Below are positions 36,355-46,188 of a stretch of DNA of 64,000 nt, piece after piece. A model generated the notes under the pieces. That model was not told the origin of the DNA and did no database searches. It saw only the letters and a list, made by a program, of their open reading frames with translations. Position 1 is the stretch's first letter. Every line of letters begins with the position of its first letter. Position numbers and translations under genes: made by a program. Origin of the DNA: Candidatus Rhabdochlamydia oedothoracis (GTDB lineage: Bacteria; Chlamydiota; Chlamydiia; Chlamydiales; Rhabdochlamydiaceae); NCBI RefSeq assembly GCF_019453995.1, contig NZ_CP075587.1, forward strand, positions 1,364,001 to 1,428,000, written 5' to 3'.

Positions 36355-37497
36355 TTAATCCTCCTTTGATAAAACGTCAAGTAATTCTTGAAATAGTGGA
36401 TCTTGTCGGATCGGATCAAATATAGATTTAGCTAACATAGATTCTACATTAACAACTCCTTCGTCCACTGCGGTTTTTAGCCAGCCAACTGCGGCTGTAG
36501 GCTCCTTAAGAGCAGCACTTGCACAAGCATTGCGAATCGCAATATCTGGATGAGGTTTGGATTGAAAGCATTGCGCTCCAATCTGCGTTACTAAAGAAAA
36601 CTCTTTCTGATCAAAGGCTGCTTTATGTAGAAGGCAAAGAGCTTCAATGTTAATCTCTTTTTGAATAGGTAATAACAAATCGTAGGCTTGTTTATATAAA
36701 TCTTGCTCAAGACATAAGAAAGCAAGGTACTCCGTTGCTTGATTAAAAATCATTCCCTTTTTGGCTTGAATACGAACTTTTTCACAAAGGTCCATAGCAA
36801 CTTTTTTATCGGTTGTTGCCTCTATTTTTTCCATGAGCCCGTGTAGCTTTTGATTGCGATCTGAGCTGCTCATTGCTCGTGATTTACGATAGGTATCGTA
36901 GCTTTGAAAGGCTAAAAGAAACAGTAAAGATCCAATAAAAAACCCCTGCATTAAAAAAAATAACAAACTGCATACTAGTGCTATCACAATACTTGTAATC
37001 AGAGAATACTTAATCCCCTTTACTCCCCAAATAGCTTCTAAAATGATGCGCAAAAGCTGCCCTCCATCTAAGGGGAAAACAGGCAGCAAATTACAAATGG
37101 TCCAAAATAGATTTATCCCTTGTAAAAGCCGTAGTATTAATCCTAGATTCCCTTGACCTAAAGCTGGGTATTGCAGAAGAAAAGTAGCTATTCCAAATAA
37201 AATAAATCCAAAAAAAGGTCCGTTGAAAACAATCAGAAATTGTTTGCCAAATTTTAATCTCTTCCCTTCATGATAAGTAAGTCCTCCTAAAGCAACTAAC
37301 TCTATACGAGGCTTTTGTTTGAAACAAAACGCTGTTAATGCATGACCGAATTCATGAAAAAGAACAGAGATAAAAATCACTGCAATCCAAACCAGAGTCC
37401 CTAGTAAACTTAAACTATTTACATAACCAATAAGCGCGGAAAATACCCAAAATGCAGGATGAATGATAATGGGAATACGACCTGGAATGTACAACAT
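36355..37497 (-). CDS. Site-2-protease-type M50 metalloprotease
   Basis: 380 residues. The zinc motif HEFGH is in the second membrane helix (about 49-53) and the third zinc ligand in NLLPVFPLDGGQ (about 137-148). This is the SpoIVFB-like group III arrangement, without a PDZ domain. Residues 210-380 form a soluble, helical, TPR-like tail. Such enzymes cut membrane-anchored substrates, for example regulators. It follows sucD by three bases and probably shares its transcript. Confidence 0.87.
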   Translation of the reverse strand: MLYIPGRIPIIIHPAFWVFSALIGYVNSLSLLGTLVWIAVIFISVLFHEFGHALTAFCFKQKPRIELVALGGLTYHEGKRLKFGKQFLIVFNGPFFGFILFGIATFLLQYPALGQGNLGLILRLLQGINLFWTICNLLPVFPLDGGQLLRIILEAIWGVKGIKYSLITSIVIALVCSLLFFLMQGFFIGSLLFLLAFQSYDTYRKSRAMSSSDRNQKLHGLMEKIEATTDKKVAMDLCEKVRIQAKKGMIFNQATEYLAFLCLEQDLYKQAYDLLLPIQKEINIEALCLLHKAAFDQKEFSLVTQIGAQCFQSKPHPDIAIRNACASAALKEPTAAVGWLKTAVDEGVVNVESMLAKSIFDPIRQDPLFQELLDVLSKED

Positions 37498-37500
37498 ATT

Positions 37501-38379
37501 TTAAAACCTATCTAATGCTTCCGCCATAGCTTGTCCCATTTCTGCAGGAGATTTTGCTATAAACGCCCCAGCGTTTTTTAATGCGTTTATCTTATCGCGA
37601 GCGCCTCCTTTTCCTCCAGAAATAATCGCACCTGCATGACCCATGCGTTTATCTTTTGGTGCGGTGGTTCCTGCAATGAAAGCTGCTACAGGCTTAGAGC
37701 AATGCTCTTTAATCCACTCTGCAGCTTCTTCCTCAGCGGAGCCTCCGATCTCTCCTATTAAAAGAATTCCTTGTGTTTTAGGATCTTCTTGAAAAAGTTT
37801 TATCACATCAATAAAGTTTGTTCCATTTAAAGGATCTCCTCCAATTCCCACACAAGTTGTTTGCCCAAGACCTAGCTGAGTGGTTTGCCAAACCGCTTCA
37901 TAGGTAAGGGTTCCCGATCTAGAAACGATGCCAATTTTTCCTTTTTTATGAATATATCCTGGCATAATCCCAATCTTACACTCCCCTGGTGTAATGATGC
38001 CAGGGCAGTTTGGTCCAATGAGACGACTGAATTTACTCAGTTGCATAACTCTGGAAACCTCTAGCATATCTTTGACAGGGATTCCTTCTGTAATACAGAC
38101 AATCAGTGCAATTCCAGCGTCTTCTGCTTCTAAAATAGCATCTGCTGTATACGGAGCCGGCACAAAAATGACCGTTGCATCACACTCTGTTTTTTTTTTA
38201 GCTTCCCTAACAGTGTCAAAGACCGGTAAATCTAAAATGGTCTCTCCTCCTCTACCAGGAGTGACTCCTCCTACAAATCGTGATCCATATAACAGACATT
38301 GCTCTGTATGAAAACGCCCAGATCTGCCAGAAATTCCTTGAGTAATTACACGTGTATTTTTATGAATTAAAATAGCCAT
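37501..38379 (-). CDS. sucD: Succinyl-CoA synthetase alpha subunit
   Basis: 292 residues, family length. The CoA-binding Rossmann part begins [19 protein letters not shown]. The phosphohistidine is in [14 protein letters not shown]. It forms the enzyme with SucC, converting succinyl-CoA to succinate with ATP or GTP gain. The ATG abuts the sucC stop (38380). Confidence 0.97.
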   Translation of the reverse strand: MAILIHKNTRVITQGISGRSGRFHTEQCLLYGSRFVGGVTPGRGGETILDLPVFDTVREAKKKTECDATVIFVPAPYTADAILEAEDAGIALIVCITEGIPVKDMLEVSRVMQLSKFSRLIGPNCPGIITPGECKIGIMPGYIHKKGKIGIVSRSGTLTYEAVWQTTQLGLGQTTCVGIGGDPLNGTNFIDVIKLFQEDPKTQGILLIGEIGGSAEEEAAEWIKEHCSKPVAAFIAGTTAPKDKRMGHAGAIISGGKGGARDKINALKNAGAFIAKSPAEMGQAMAEALDRF

Positions 38380-39549
38380 TTATTCCTTACCTTTGAGCGT
38401 TTCAACTACCTTCTTTGCCGCATTAGCCAGACCATCCACTGTAATGATTGCTAAATGAGCATGTTCTAAAAGTCGCCTTCCTTCTTCTACATTAGTTCCT
38501 TCCATTCTCACAACTAAAGGAACATGGATCTTTATTTCCTTAACCGCTGCTATAATTCCTTCTGCTAATGTGGCACAATTCATAATCCCACCAAAAATAT
38601 TTACCAATATAGCTTTTACATTAGGGTCGCTTAAAATGATCTTAAACCCCTCAGCTACTTTTTCTTTAGAAGCGCCTCCTCCTACATCTAAAAAATTAGC
38701 AGGTTTGCCCCCATAATATTGAATGATATCCATTGTAGCCATAGCAAGTCCTGCTCCATTGACCATGCAACCAATATTACCTTCTAAAGCAATGTAGGCT
38801 AAATCATGTTCTTTGGCCTTCACCTCATTTGGTATTGCTTGTGAAGGATCGTAAAAATCGGCGATCTTCTGCTGTCTAAAAAGCGCATTGTCATCAACTA
38901 CAAGCTTAGCATCTAAAGCCCAGAGTTGATGATTTTGATCAGCAACCAAAGGGTTAATCTCTAACAAAGATGCATCGGTATCCATGAAAGCTTGTACTAA
39001 ACTTTGTGCTATTTGAGCACCCTGTTTAGCCATTTCTGCTTTCCACTGCATAAATTTAATCAACTGGATTTTTTGAAAAGGGCGCAAGACACCGCTTAAG
39101 CCAATGGGAATCGTTAAAACTTTCTCAGGATTTTTAAGCGCAATCTCTTCAATCTCTACCCCTCCTTCTGCAGAAGCGATTAAAACAACTTGCTTCTTCT
39201 CTCGGTCGATAACAACACTTAAGTAATACTCTTTTTTAATCGCAACCACTTCAGAAATTAAAACTTGATGTGCAATCACCCCTTGAGATCCCGTTTGGTT
39301 ATTGACCATTTTCATCCCTATCAGTTTCCGCGTAGTTTTAAGGATCTCTTGTCGGCCATGTGCAATTTTTACGCCTCCAGCTTTACCTCTTCCTCCGGCA
39401 TGAACCTGAATTTTTATTACAGCTTCTTCTAGAGAAAGATCTCTTAAGACAGCTTCTACGCCTTCGATAGAACTGGCTATCCCAAATCTCGGGATGGGTA
39501 TCTTATAGGATATAAGTATCTCTTTGGCTTGATATTCGTGTGTATTCAT
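38380..39549 (-). CDS. sucC: Succinyl-CoA synthetase beta subunit
   Basis: 389 residues. The ATP-grasp domain starts MNTHEYQAKEILISYKIPIP; the glycine-rich VHAGGRGKAGGVK and the C-terminal ligase domain with FLDVGGGASKEKV and NIFGGIMNC are all present. First gene of the sucC-sucD-M50-small protein run; the promoter must lie in the 74 bases shared with divergent ftsY. Confidence 0.97.
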   Translation of the reverse strand: MNTHEYQAKEILISYKIPIPRFGIASSIEGVEAVLRDLSLEEAVIKIQVHAGGRGKAGGVKIAHGRQEILKTTRKLIGMKMVNNQTGSQGVIAHQVLISEVVAIKKEYYLSVVIDREKKQVVLIASAEGGVEIEEIALKNPEKVLTIPIGLSGVLRPFQKIQLIKFMQWKAEMAKQGAQIAQSLVQAFMDTDASLLEINPLVADQNHQLWALDAKLVVDDNALFRQQKIADFYDPSQAIPNEVKAKEHDLAYIALEGNIGCMVNGAGLAMATMDIIQYYGGKPANFLDVGGGASKEKVAEGFKIILSDPNVKAILVNIFGGIMNCATLAEGIIAAVKEIKIHVPLVVRMEGTNVEEGRRLLEHAHLAIITVDGLANAAKKVVETLKGKE

Positions 39550-39623
39550 TTTGTTTCTCTTTGCTTTGCTTGAATCTCTTTATCTGATAGAGTTTTTTTT
39601 CAAGCAATTAAAAAAGGGTCCTT

Positions 39624-40556
39624 ATGTTTGGTTTTCTTAAAGAAGGCTTTCAAAAAATTAAGCAGGCTATGTCTAAAACCAGGTCTGCTCTTTCCCATAG
39701 AATTCGCTCTTTATTTGGGAAGCCATGGAACGAAGAAACCTTCGAAGCGCTAGAGCAAATTCTCTTTGAAGCAGATCTAGGATCAGAATGTGCTTCTTTG
39801 CTCGTTGAAAAAGCACGCAGTACCCTACGCCTACAACCTAAAGCGGAAATCAACGATATTTTAAAGATATTTTATGAATACACGTTATCTATACTTCAAG
39901 AACCTCCCCTTGTTTCTCTTAAGCACTCAGAAGAGAAAACACCTCATGTGATTTTGATCGTAGGGGTTAATGGCAGTGGAAAAACCACTTCCCTTGCAAA
40001 ACTCGCCTATCAATTTAAAAAACAAGATAAAAAAGTATTAATTGGAGCAGCGGATACTTTTCGCGCTGCAGCAGTAGAGCAACTAGAGCTTTGGACTAAT
40101 CAAATCGGAGTAGATATTGTCAAAGGTAAAACCGGTGCTGACCCTTCAGCTGTCGTCTTTGACACATTAACAGCTGCTAAAGCTCGCAACATAGATATAG
40201 TCTTAATCGACACAGCAGGTCGCCTACAAAATAAAACAGCTCTTATGCAAGAGCTGGAGAAGATGAAACGCGTCATGCAAAAACCGATCCTTTCAGCTCC
40301 TCACGAAACCCTGCTTGTCTTAGACGCAACCACAGGGCAAAATGCTATCGATCAAGCAGAAACCTTTCATAAGTTCACTCCCTTAACAGGGTTAATTATG
40401 ACTAAACTCGATGGTTCTGCTAAAGGGGGCATAGTTCTTTCAATCTACAAAAAACTTCACGTTCCTATTCAATGGATTGGCACAGGTGAGAAAATGGAAG
40501 AATTAGAGCGATTTGACCCTATAGCATATGCTTCTTCCCTCTTTGAAATGAATTAA
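39624..40556 (+). CDS. ftsY: Signal recognition particle receptor FtsY
   Basis: 310 residues; short form with little acidic N-domain extension. The NG GTPase has P-loop GVNGSGKTTSLAK, DTFRAAAVEQL, the G3 DTAGR and the G4 TKLDG, all intact. It docks the SRP-ribosome at the inner membrane for co-translational insertion. Start behind AAAGGG. Divergent from sucC. Confidence 0.96.
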   Translation: MFGFLKEGFQKIKQAMSKTRSALSHRIRSLFGKPWNEETFEALEQILFEADLGSECASLLVEKARSTLRLQPKAEINDILKIFYEYTLSILQEPPLVSLKHSEEKTPHVILIVGVNGSGKTTSLAKLAYQFKKQDKKVLIGAADTFRAAAVEQLELWTNQIGVDIVKGKTGADPSAVVFDTLTAAKARNIDIVLIDTAGRLQNKTALMQELEKMKRVMQKPILSAPHETLLVLDATTGQNAIDQAETFHKFTPLTGLIMTKLDGSAKGGIVLSIYKKLHVPIQWIGTGEKMEELERFDPIAYASSLFEMN

Positions 40557-40577
40557 AACCATTTTAGCGGTTTTTTA
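40555..40577 (+). terminator. Rho-independent terminator of ftsY
   Basis: AAAACC (40555-40560) pairs with GGTTTT (40569-40574), loop of eight, followed by a continuing T-run. It begins at the ftsY stop codon. Confidence 0.62.
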
Positions 40578-40760
40578 AATCAGGAAGTCTGTTTGGTGTA
40601 GCTGATTGTGCTAGAATTCATTGACAATGAGTTAATATAAAATTTATTTCATGAAAATAAAATATTTACCAAATATTGACTTTTTTGCATCTTGAATATC
40701 GAACTTTTTTTAAAAAAGGTCAGATGCTTGAAGCTAAAGAGATGAAAAAAACTTCAGAGT

Positions 40761-41789
40761 TTACACTTTTTCATAGTGGCTATGCCTAATGATACTTGCA
40801 TTTGTCCATAAGGTTTGAAGAACCTCTACTGTTGTATTTAGATAGTTTTGCGAGAGGTCTACTTTTTCTATTTGTTCCCAGCTATTTACTCCAAGTGCTT
40901 GTAATTCTTCAGATGAATACCTTAATTCATTATCAGCAGCAGAAAATTCCGTAAGAGAGGTTAAATCTTTAAGTTCCCTAGGTAATTGGGATAATTCATT
41001 GCTCGATACTTTAAGCACTTCTAAAAAACTACATTGCCTAATCTCTTTTGGGAGCTCTTTTAAGCAATTCTCCTCAACATTGAGTATTTTCAAGTTTTTA
41101 AGATATCCAATGGATCGAGGCAGACGCTTAAGAGTATTACCGCTTACATTTAGATTTTTTAAGTTTGTTAAATGCTCAATTCCACGATCAGGTAGCGTTA
41201 TCAGTTGATTAAAGCTAAGGTCTAGCTCCTCAAGCTGCGTCCAAACTTTGATCGATTCTGGTAAAAATTCAATTTGATTTTGACTAAGATCTAACTTTTT
41301 TAAATTACGTAATTGATACATTTCTCTAGGTAGAAAAATAAGTTCAGAATTTCGCAAATCTAGAACAGTTATTGTATCTAATAAAGATTGATTCTTTTCA
41401 TCTTCAAACCACTCTCTTTTTTTGGTTATTGAATTTAGCTGAGGAGCACCACTATCTATTAAAACATTCCAAAGCTGCTCTAAAAAATGATCTTCTAGCT
41501 GTATTTCTAGTTTCTGTAGATCTTGTAGGCAGGATATGACAGGAAAGGGGTTTATTACTGTTTTATAATCAGCTATTTTATCGTTAAAGATTTTCCATGC
41601 AACTTGTGGCTTAAGATCACCTTTTGAAATCCTCTGTATTGCTTTATCAATTAACTTGAACTCTGAGGAATGGGTTTTTAATTGATTAAGGTTATCTTGA
41701 AAAATGCTCACAGGTTCCTCATGAAAAACATTTTCTGAAAAAGGAATAAAAGATGTTGAAAAAGATAAACTCTTCTGTGGAATGGCCAT
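40761..41789 (-). CDS. Leucine-rich-repeat protein, candidate effector
   Basis: 342 residues from ATG 41787-41789, which has GGTG five bases upstream; an alternative ATG ten codons earlier (41819) lacks a Shine-Dalgarno. About 125 N-terminal residues are helical without a signal peptide; then come eight or so LRRs of about 23 residues (LKKLDLSQNQIEFLPESI, LEELDLSFNQLITLP, LKILNVEENCLKELPKEI) of the bacterial effector/Ras-suppressor type. Flanked by non-coding DNA on both sides. LRR proteins of this kind often act in host cells after type III secretion; that is inference here. Confidence 0.8.
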   Translation of the reverse strand: MAIPQKSLSFSTSFIPFSENVFHEEPVSIFQDNLNQLKTHSSEFKLIDKAIQRISKGDLKPQVAWKIFNDKIADYKTVINPFPVISCLQDLQKLEIQLEDHFLEQLWNVLIDSGAPQLNSITKKREWFEDEKNQSLLDTITVLDLRNSELIFLPREMYQLRNLKKLDLSQNQIEFLPESIKVWTQLEELDLSFNQLITLPDRGIEHLTNLKNLNVSGNTLKRLPRSIGYLKNLKILNVEENCLKELPKEIRQCSFLEVLKVSSNELSQLPRELKDLTSLTEFSAADNELRYSSEELQALGVNSWEQIEKVDLSQNYLNTTVEVLQTLWTNASIIRHSHYEKV

Positions 41790-41969
41790 GATTTCACCAA
41801 AGGAAAAATGTATTGACATAAGCTAACATGAATCTTGATTAAATTTCAAAAAATAGAATTTATCCAAGTTTAAGAAATAAAATAATGCTTTTTTGTTCCT
41901 AAGAACTAAACCTGTAAACAATCTAAGACTTCATGTAATATCCAGATAGAATAAAAAGCATGTACTCTT

Positions 41970-42644
41970 ATGTTTACACAGAATCCATTTCAGAAAGAAC
42001 TATTTGATCTGATTAAACAAACAGCCAGTTTACTCAAAGAAAGCCCTTGCTCTTTACGTATTTCACCAGAGACTTACGGATTTTTTCATCTTCCTGTCAA
42101 AAAGCCTTTGATAAAACCACAAGCAGTAAAACAGAAGGCTATTTTAAAACAAGCACCTGTTGATCGTTGGCCTTCTGTTCGATCTGTCCTCCAGAAGATT
42201 GCCCCTAATATGAAATTACACGATACAATACTCGATGATCTCAAAGCACAAAAAGCAGCTAACGCCTGGAGCGAGCAAATAGAAGTGGTAATCATTACTG
42301 GTCCTATTTCCAATGAAGAACTTCTTTTTTTAAAAGATCTCGCAAGAGCTATTCATGATCGTTTATCCGTTACCAAATTAATTTCTGGTACAAAATTAGA
42401 AAAAGAAAAAGGCTGGGAATCTTTTTTCAAAAAAAATAGCTTTAAATTGATCATTCTCACGCAGGCAGCGCAGCAATACACTGAATTGATGCTGTATTAT
42501 AAACAAGAGAAAAACCAGCACTTTCTAGCAACTGCTGCTCTTATTGTTCTTGAAACATTAGAAATATATACACAGCCTGATCAAAAAACCGCTCTTTGGA
42601 AATCTCTATGTCAGATCTTAACTCCGGCAGCATCGTCTCTGTAA
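41970..42644 (+). CDS. Hypothetical protein upstream of priA
   Basis: 224 residues, soluble, no signal peptide. The N-terminal half is basic with Pro (PVKKPLIKPQAVKQK); the C-terminal half alternates strands and helices (IEVVIITGPISNEELLFLKDLARAI, SFKLIILTQAAQQYTELM), suggesting a small alpha/beta fold. It overlaps the priA start by 37 bases, so the two are translated in tandem. A short uncharacterised gene also adjoins priA in C. trachomatis (CT779, from memory), which may be the homologue. No function recognised. Confidence 0.72.
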   Translation: MFTQNPFQKELFDLIKQTASLLKESPCSLRISPETYGFFHLPVKKPLIKPQAVKQKAILKQAPVDRWPSVRSVLQKIAPNMKLHDTILDDLKAQKAANAWSEQIEVVIITGPISNEELLFLKDLARAIHDRLSVTKLISGTKLEKEKGWESFFKKNSFKLIILTQAAQQYTELMLYYKQEKNQHFLATAALIVLETLEIYTQPDQKTALWKSLCQILTPAASSL

Positions 42645-44836
42645 TTTTAGACCAAGCTATTAATATGACTCTTGACTATAAGGTCTGTCCGAGCTTTATA
42701 GGTCGTATTTATATTGGATCTCGTGTAAAGGTTCCTCTACAAGGATCTACCAGATTAGCTACGGTTATCGAAATTAAGCAAAACTCTCCAGTAAAAAAGC
42801 TACGTAAAATCATCGAGCTTTTAGATACGCCTGTTTTACCCAAAGATCTAGTCTCTCTTGCTAAATGGATGGCACATTACTATTGCTGTCCTTTACGTAA
42901 AGTCTTGCAAGTTATCCTGCCACCTAGCGTGCGCAAAGATACAGGGACTAAACAACAGTTATTTATAAAACCTCTTCTTGATAAATCAAGGTTAAAAGAG
43001 TTATGCGAAAGCTTGCGTTTAACCTCTCATACGCAAGCTGAAGTAGTATCGACTCTTCTACAAGCTCCTAAAGGATTATTGCTTAGTGAACTGATGGAAA
43101 AAGCAAATGTCTCTCGTAGCCCTATTAATACACTGATTAAAAAAAATATACTAAGTTGCTCTTCGATTACCATTGATCGCTCTAAATTGTTAGAATGGGA
43201 GTTTTTTAGAACCAAACCAAAAGCATTAAATCCTGAACAGGTAAAAGCGCTTGAATCTATAAAACACAGCTTAAATACAAACCTGTTTCAGACACATCTA
43301 CTATATGGAGTGACGGGAAGTGGAAAAACAGAAGTATATTTACAAGCTATTCAACATGCACTAGAACAAGGAAAAAGCATCATCTTTCTTGTGCCAGAAA
43401 TTGCCTTAACTTCTCAAACCATTGAAAGATTAAGAAGTAGATTTTTGCAAAAATTATCCATTTTGCACTATCGGATCTCTGCTGGGGAAAAAAGAGATGC
43501 TTGGCATAATATCGCCACTCATATCACTCCTATTGTCATTGGAGCTAGATCTGCTATATTTAGCCCTACTTGCCACTTAGGTCTAATCATTGTTGATGAA
43601 GAACATGAGAGCTCTTACAAACAAACAGAAGAGTCTCCTAGATACCATGCACGTGATATAGCTGTTATGCGTGCTAAGCTAAACCAAGCAACAGTAATCC
43701 TGGGCAGTGCAACACCTAGCTTAGAAAGCTATCAAAATACTCTTTTAGATAAATACCATTTAAATACGTTGTCCAAACGAGCGGACAAAGCTCATTTGCC
43801 ACAAATACAAATCGTTGATATGCGCCCTCAATATCAAAAAGCCAAGGGATTCACTCTATTTTCTGAAATATTGATTGAGAAAATTAAACAGAAGATAGCA
43901 CTTGGTGAACAGGTTCTGCTTTTTTTAAACCGAAGGGGCTATCACACTTCACAACTATGCTTAAACTGTTCATACGTTATAAGTTGTCCTCATTGCGATA
44001 TCTCTTTGACCTTTTATTTCAAAGAAAACCGATTTACGTGTCATCTATGCGACTTCTCTCTTTTCCCTCCCCCTAAATCTTGTCCTAAATGCCATGCGGA
44101 AGGACAACTAAAATTTAAAGGGGTCGGCACAGAATTAGTAGAGCGTTCTTTAAAGGCTCTTCTACCAGAAGCGCGCACACTGCGTATTGACAGGGATACA
44201 ACTCGTCACAAAGGAAGCCACGAACTATTATTAAAACAGTTTCGCACAGGCAAAGCTGATGTGTTGATCGGAACACAAATGATCGCAAAAGGCCTGCATT
44301 TTCCTTTAGTGACATTAGTAGGTGTTCTCATGGCTGATAGCAACTTGCAAATTCCTGATTTCCGAGCTAGTGAAACCACCTTCCAATTGCTCACGCAAGT
44401 AGCTGGAAGATCTGGAAGAGGATCTCTATTAGGAGAAGTGCTCATCCAAACCCTTCTTCCAGAGCACATGATTCTCTCTCTAGCACAACAACAAAACTTT
44501 GAAGGTTTTTTTGCTCAAGAAATACAAACACGTAGGCTATTTTGCTATCCTCCTTTTACCAGGCTTGTAAAACTGATTTTTAGCGGAAAAATAGAATCCC
44601 AAGTTGTAGAATATGCAGAAAAAATTCGAAAAGATCTAAAGAGAAAACTGATAAATAACTGTGAAATTCTACCGCTTATTGCCTGCGGTCATGCTAAAAT
44701 TAAAGATCTATTCCGCTATCAGTTTCTCATTAAAGCGAAAAAATTGATCCCTATACTCCTCCCATTACATCAGATACCACAACACAAAGAGATCAAACTC
44801 TCTATCGATGTGGATCCTTTGTCCACTTTTTTTTAG
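42608..44836 (+). CDS. priA: Primosomal replication restart helicase PriA
   Basis: 742 residues from ATG 42608 (MSDLNSGSIVSVILDQ), typical PriA length. The 3'-DNA-binding domain is followed by the helicase with Walker A GVTGSGKTEVYLQ, DEEHESSYKQ, the zinc module (CLNCSYVISCPHCD and CHLCDFSLFPPPKSCPKC) and helicase C motifs (GTQMIAKGLHFPLVTLVG; QVAGRSGRG). It reloads the replisome at stalled forks. It overlaps the preceding gene. Confidence 0.95.
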   Translation: MSDLNSGSIVSVILDQAINMTLDYKVCPSFIGRIYIGSRVKVPLQGSTRLATVIEIKQNSPVKKLRKIIELLDTPVLPKDLVSLAKWMAHYYCCPLRKVLQVILPPSVRKDTGTKQQLFIKPLLDKSRLKELCESLRLTSHTQAEVVSTLLQAPKGLLLSELMEKANVSRSPINTLIKKNILSCSSITIDRSKLLEWEFFRTKPKALNPEQVKALESIKHSLNTNLFQTHLLYGVTGSGKTEVYLQAIQHALEQGKSIIFLVPEIALTSQTIERLRSRFLQKLSILHYRISAGEKRDAWHNIATHITPIVIGARSAIFSPTCHLGLIIVDEEHESSYKQTEESPRYHARDIAVMRAKLNQATVILGSATPSLESYQNTLLDKYHLNTLSKRADKAHLPQIQIVDMRPQYQKAKGFTLFSEILIEKIKQKIALGEQVLLFLNRRGYHTSQLCLNCSYVISCPHCDISLTFYFKENRFTCHLCDFSLFPPPKSCPKCHAEGQLKFKGVGTELVERSLKALLPEARTLRIDRDTTRHKGSHELLLKQFRTGKADVLIGTQMIAKGLHFPLVTLVGVLMADSNLQIPDFRASETTFQLLTQVAGRSGRGSLLGEVLIQTLLPEHMILSLAQQQNFEGFFAQEIQTRRLFCYPPFTRLVKLIFSGKIESQVVEYAEKIRKDLKRKLINNCEILPLIACGHAKIKDLFRYQFLIKAKKLIPILLPLHQIPQHKEIKLSIDVDPLSTFF

Positions 44837-45061
44837 CATAGTTTAAGAGGAGTTTTTCTGAGCAAACATCTACCTGAATACGAGGTTTTTAAACTGCCTC
44901 ACATAAACTGCAATTGCACAAAGCATAGTTAATAATTATAAACAACTAATACTATATGTATCTATCTATAAGTCACCCATTTCTTTGTATTTCATTTTCA
45001 TAAAACCAGTGTATTTTTTCTTATTCGATTCAATCCTTATAGCTTTTAGGATTTTCACCGA

Positions 45062-45247
45062 GAAAAATTCGTTTATCTATTTGAAAAACAAAGAGATAAA
45101 CTCAACATTGAGGTTGTAAGGAGCTTGCTTAAAAGTTACGGAATACGATTGGGATCTGTGGGATCCAAAAGATTTTCGTCTGTGGTTGTAAAGCAGATAG
45201 AAAAACAGGAAAAAATTATTGTTCTGAGCATAACCTCTCTATTATAG
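45062..45247 (+). pseudogene. Internal fragment of an IS110-family transposase
   Basis: A 61-codon open piece whose translation (FEKQRDKLNIEVVRSLLKSY, then GIRLGSVGSKRFSSVV) resembles the hinge between the DEDD and transposase-20 parts of IS110 enzymes. It ends in a stop formed by the TAG of the inserted IS630-A end at 45245. The preceding 44837-45061 shows no gene or recognisable element. The family call is moderately secure and may be the missing middle of the element seen at 29020-29370. Confidence 0.5.
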
Positions 45248-45340
45248 TTATTTAAAATTTTATTGATAAAGTTGTATATTTTTTTCCAACAAAATATTAT
45301 GGAGGTAGAGAAATGCCTAAACCTTATTCAATGGATCTAA
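45245..45340 (+). mobile_element. IS630-A left-end fragment
   Basis: Identical in outline to the first 96 bases of IS630-A: TAGTTATTTAAA end, Shine-Dalgarno and the first ten codons (MPKPYSMDL). It is cut at CTAA by the IS5 element. The remainder of IS630-A is not on the far side, so a deletion or exchange followed. Confidence 0.9.
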
Positions 45341-45348
45341 GAGCCTGT

Positions 45349-45870
45349 TTAAAATCTTTTCAAAATTAGAGCAATAAAAGCAAGAACCACCATATTCAGG
45401 CTTGTATGTAGTTTTCTTTCGCAATTTTTCCATAGCCTGCGACATTTTTCTATCCACGCAAAAAAACGCTCTACAACCCATCTTTTGGGAATAACTGTAA
45501 AAGTATGGAGTGTATTTCTTTTGGCTATTTCTACTATACATCCTAATATCTCCTGCACGCTCTTTGCAAATTTCTCTCCAGAATATCCTCCATCTGCTAA
45601 AACATTTTTTACACCGAACAAATGGTTTTTATGTAGTGAAAATGCTTCTATACACCCATTTCTGTCAGTGATATTAGCGGTGGTAATGTGAATCGCATGA
45701 GGAAGCCCTTGGGTATCGACTGCTATATGTCTTTTTATTCCTGATATTTTTTTCCCTGCATCATATCCTTTCTTCTCCGCTGTATCAGTATTTTTAACAC
45801 TTTGAGCATCAATAATTACAAAGCTTGTTTTCTCTTTCCGACCACTGCTTTTTCTGACCTCGCCAACCAA
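45349..45870 (-). CDS. IS5 (IS427-type) transposase, frame B (catalytic)
   Basis: 173 codons with the DDE domain: VIIDAQSVKNTD (first Asp), VLADGGYSGEKFAKS (second Asp) and PKRWVVERFFAWIEKCRRL (Glu). The frame opens at TTG 45870; production probably depends on frameshift from frame A. Complete catalytic triad, so this copy may be functional. Confidence 0.85.
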   Translation of the reverse strand: MVGEVRKSSGRKEKTSFVIIDAQSVKNTDTAEKKGYDAGKKISGIKRHIAVDTQGLPHAIHITTANITDRNGCIEAFSLHKNHLFGVKNVLADGGYSGEKFAKSVQEILGCIVEIAKRNTLHTFTVIPKRWVVERFFAWIEKCRRLWKNCERKLHTSLNMVVLAFIALILKRF

Positions 45871-46135
45871 TTTTTTTTAAAACTATTTCAAGAATACTCT
45901 TAGAATTTTTATCATCTTTTTTATTCCAAAGATGGAAATAATAATAACATAATTCCCATTTAGGATATTCTATGGGTAACATACGCCACTGGCAACCACT
46001 TGTTAAAATGTACAAAATTCCACAAAAAATATCATATAGATCAACTCTTCGTGGACGTGTTTTTTTGCGTGTAGACTCAAGTATTAGATGGATTTTGCTA
46101 AATTGTTTACGAGAACTTGGATAAGAGCGGGTCAT
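45809..46135 (-). CDS. IS5 (IS427-type) transposase, frame A
   Basis: 108 codons from ATG 46135 (MTRSYPSSRKQFSKI), preceded by GGAGG. Contains the DUF4096-type N-terminal domain (RRVDLYDIFCGILYILTSGCQWRMLP). The frame ends after the A8 run near 45880 and overlaps frame B, as in two-ORF IS427 elements that fuse by frameshifting. Related copies carry DISRK where this one has SRK. Confidence 0.8.
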   Translation of the reverse strand: MTRSYPSSRKQFSKIHLILESTRKKTRPRRVDLYDIFCGILYILTSGCQWRMLPIEYPKWELCYYYFHLWNKKDDKNSKSILEIVLKKIGWRGQKKQWSERENKLCNY

Positions 46136-46188
46136 AACTACCTCCAAAGGTTTTATGAAAACTATCATTATACCTTAATGAGAAGATT

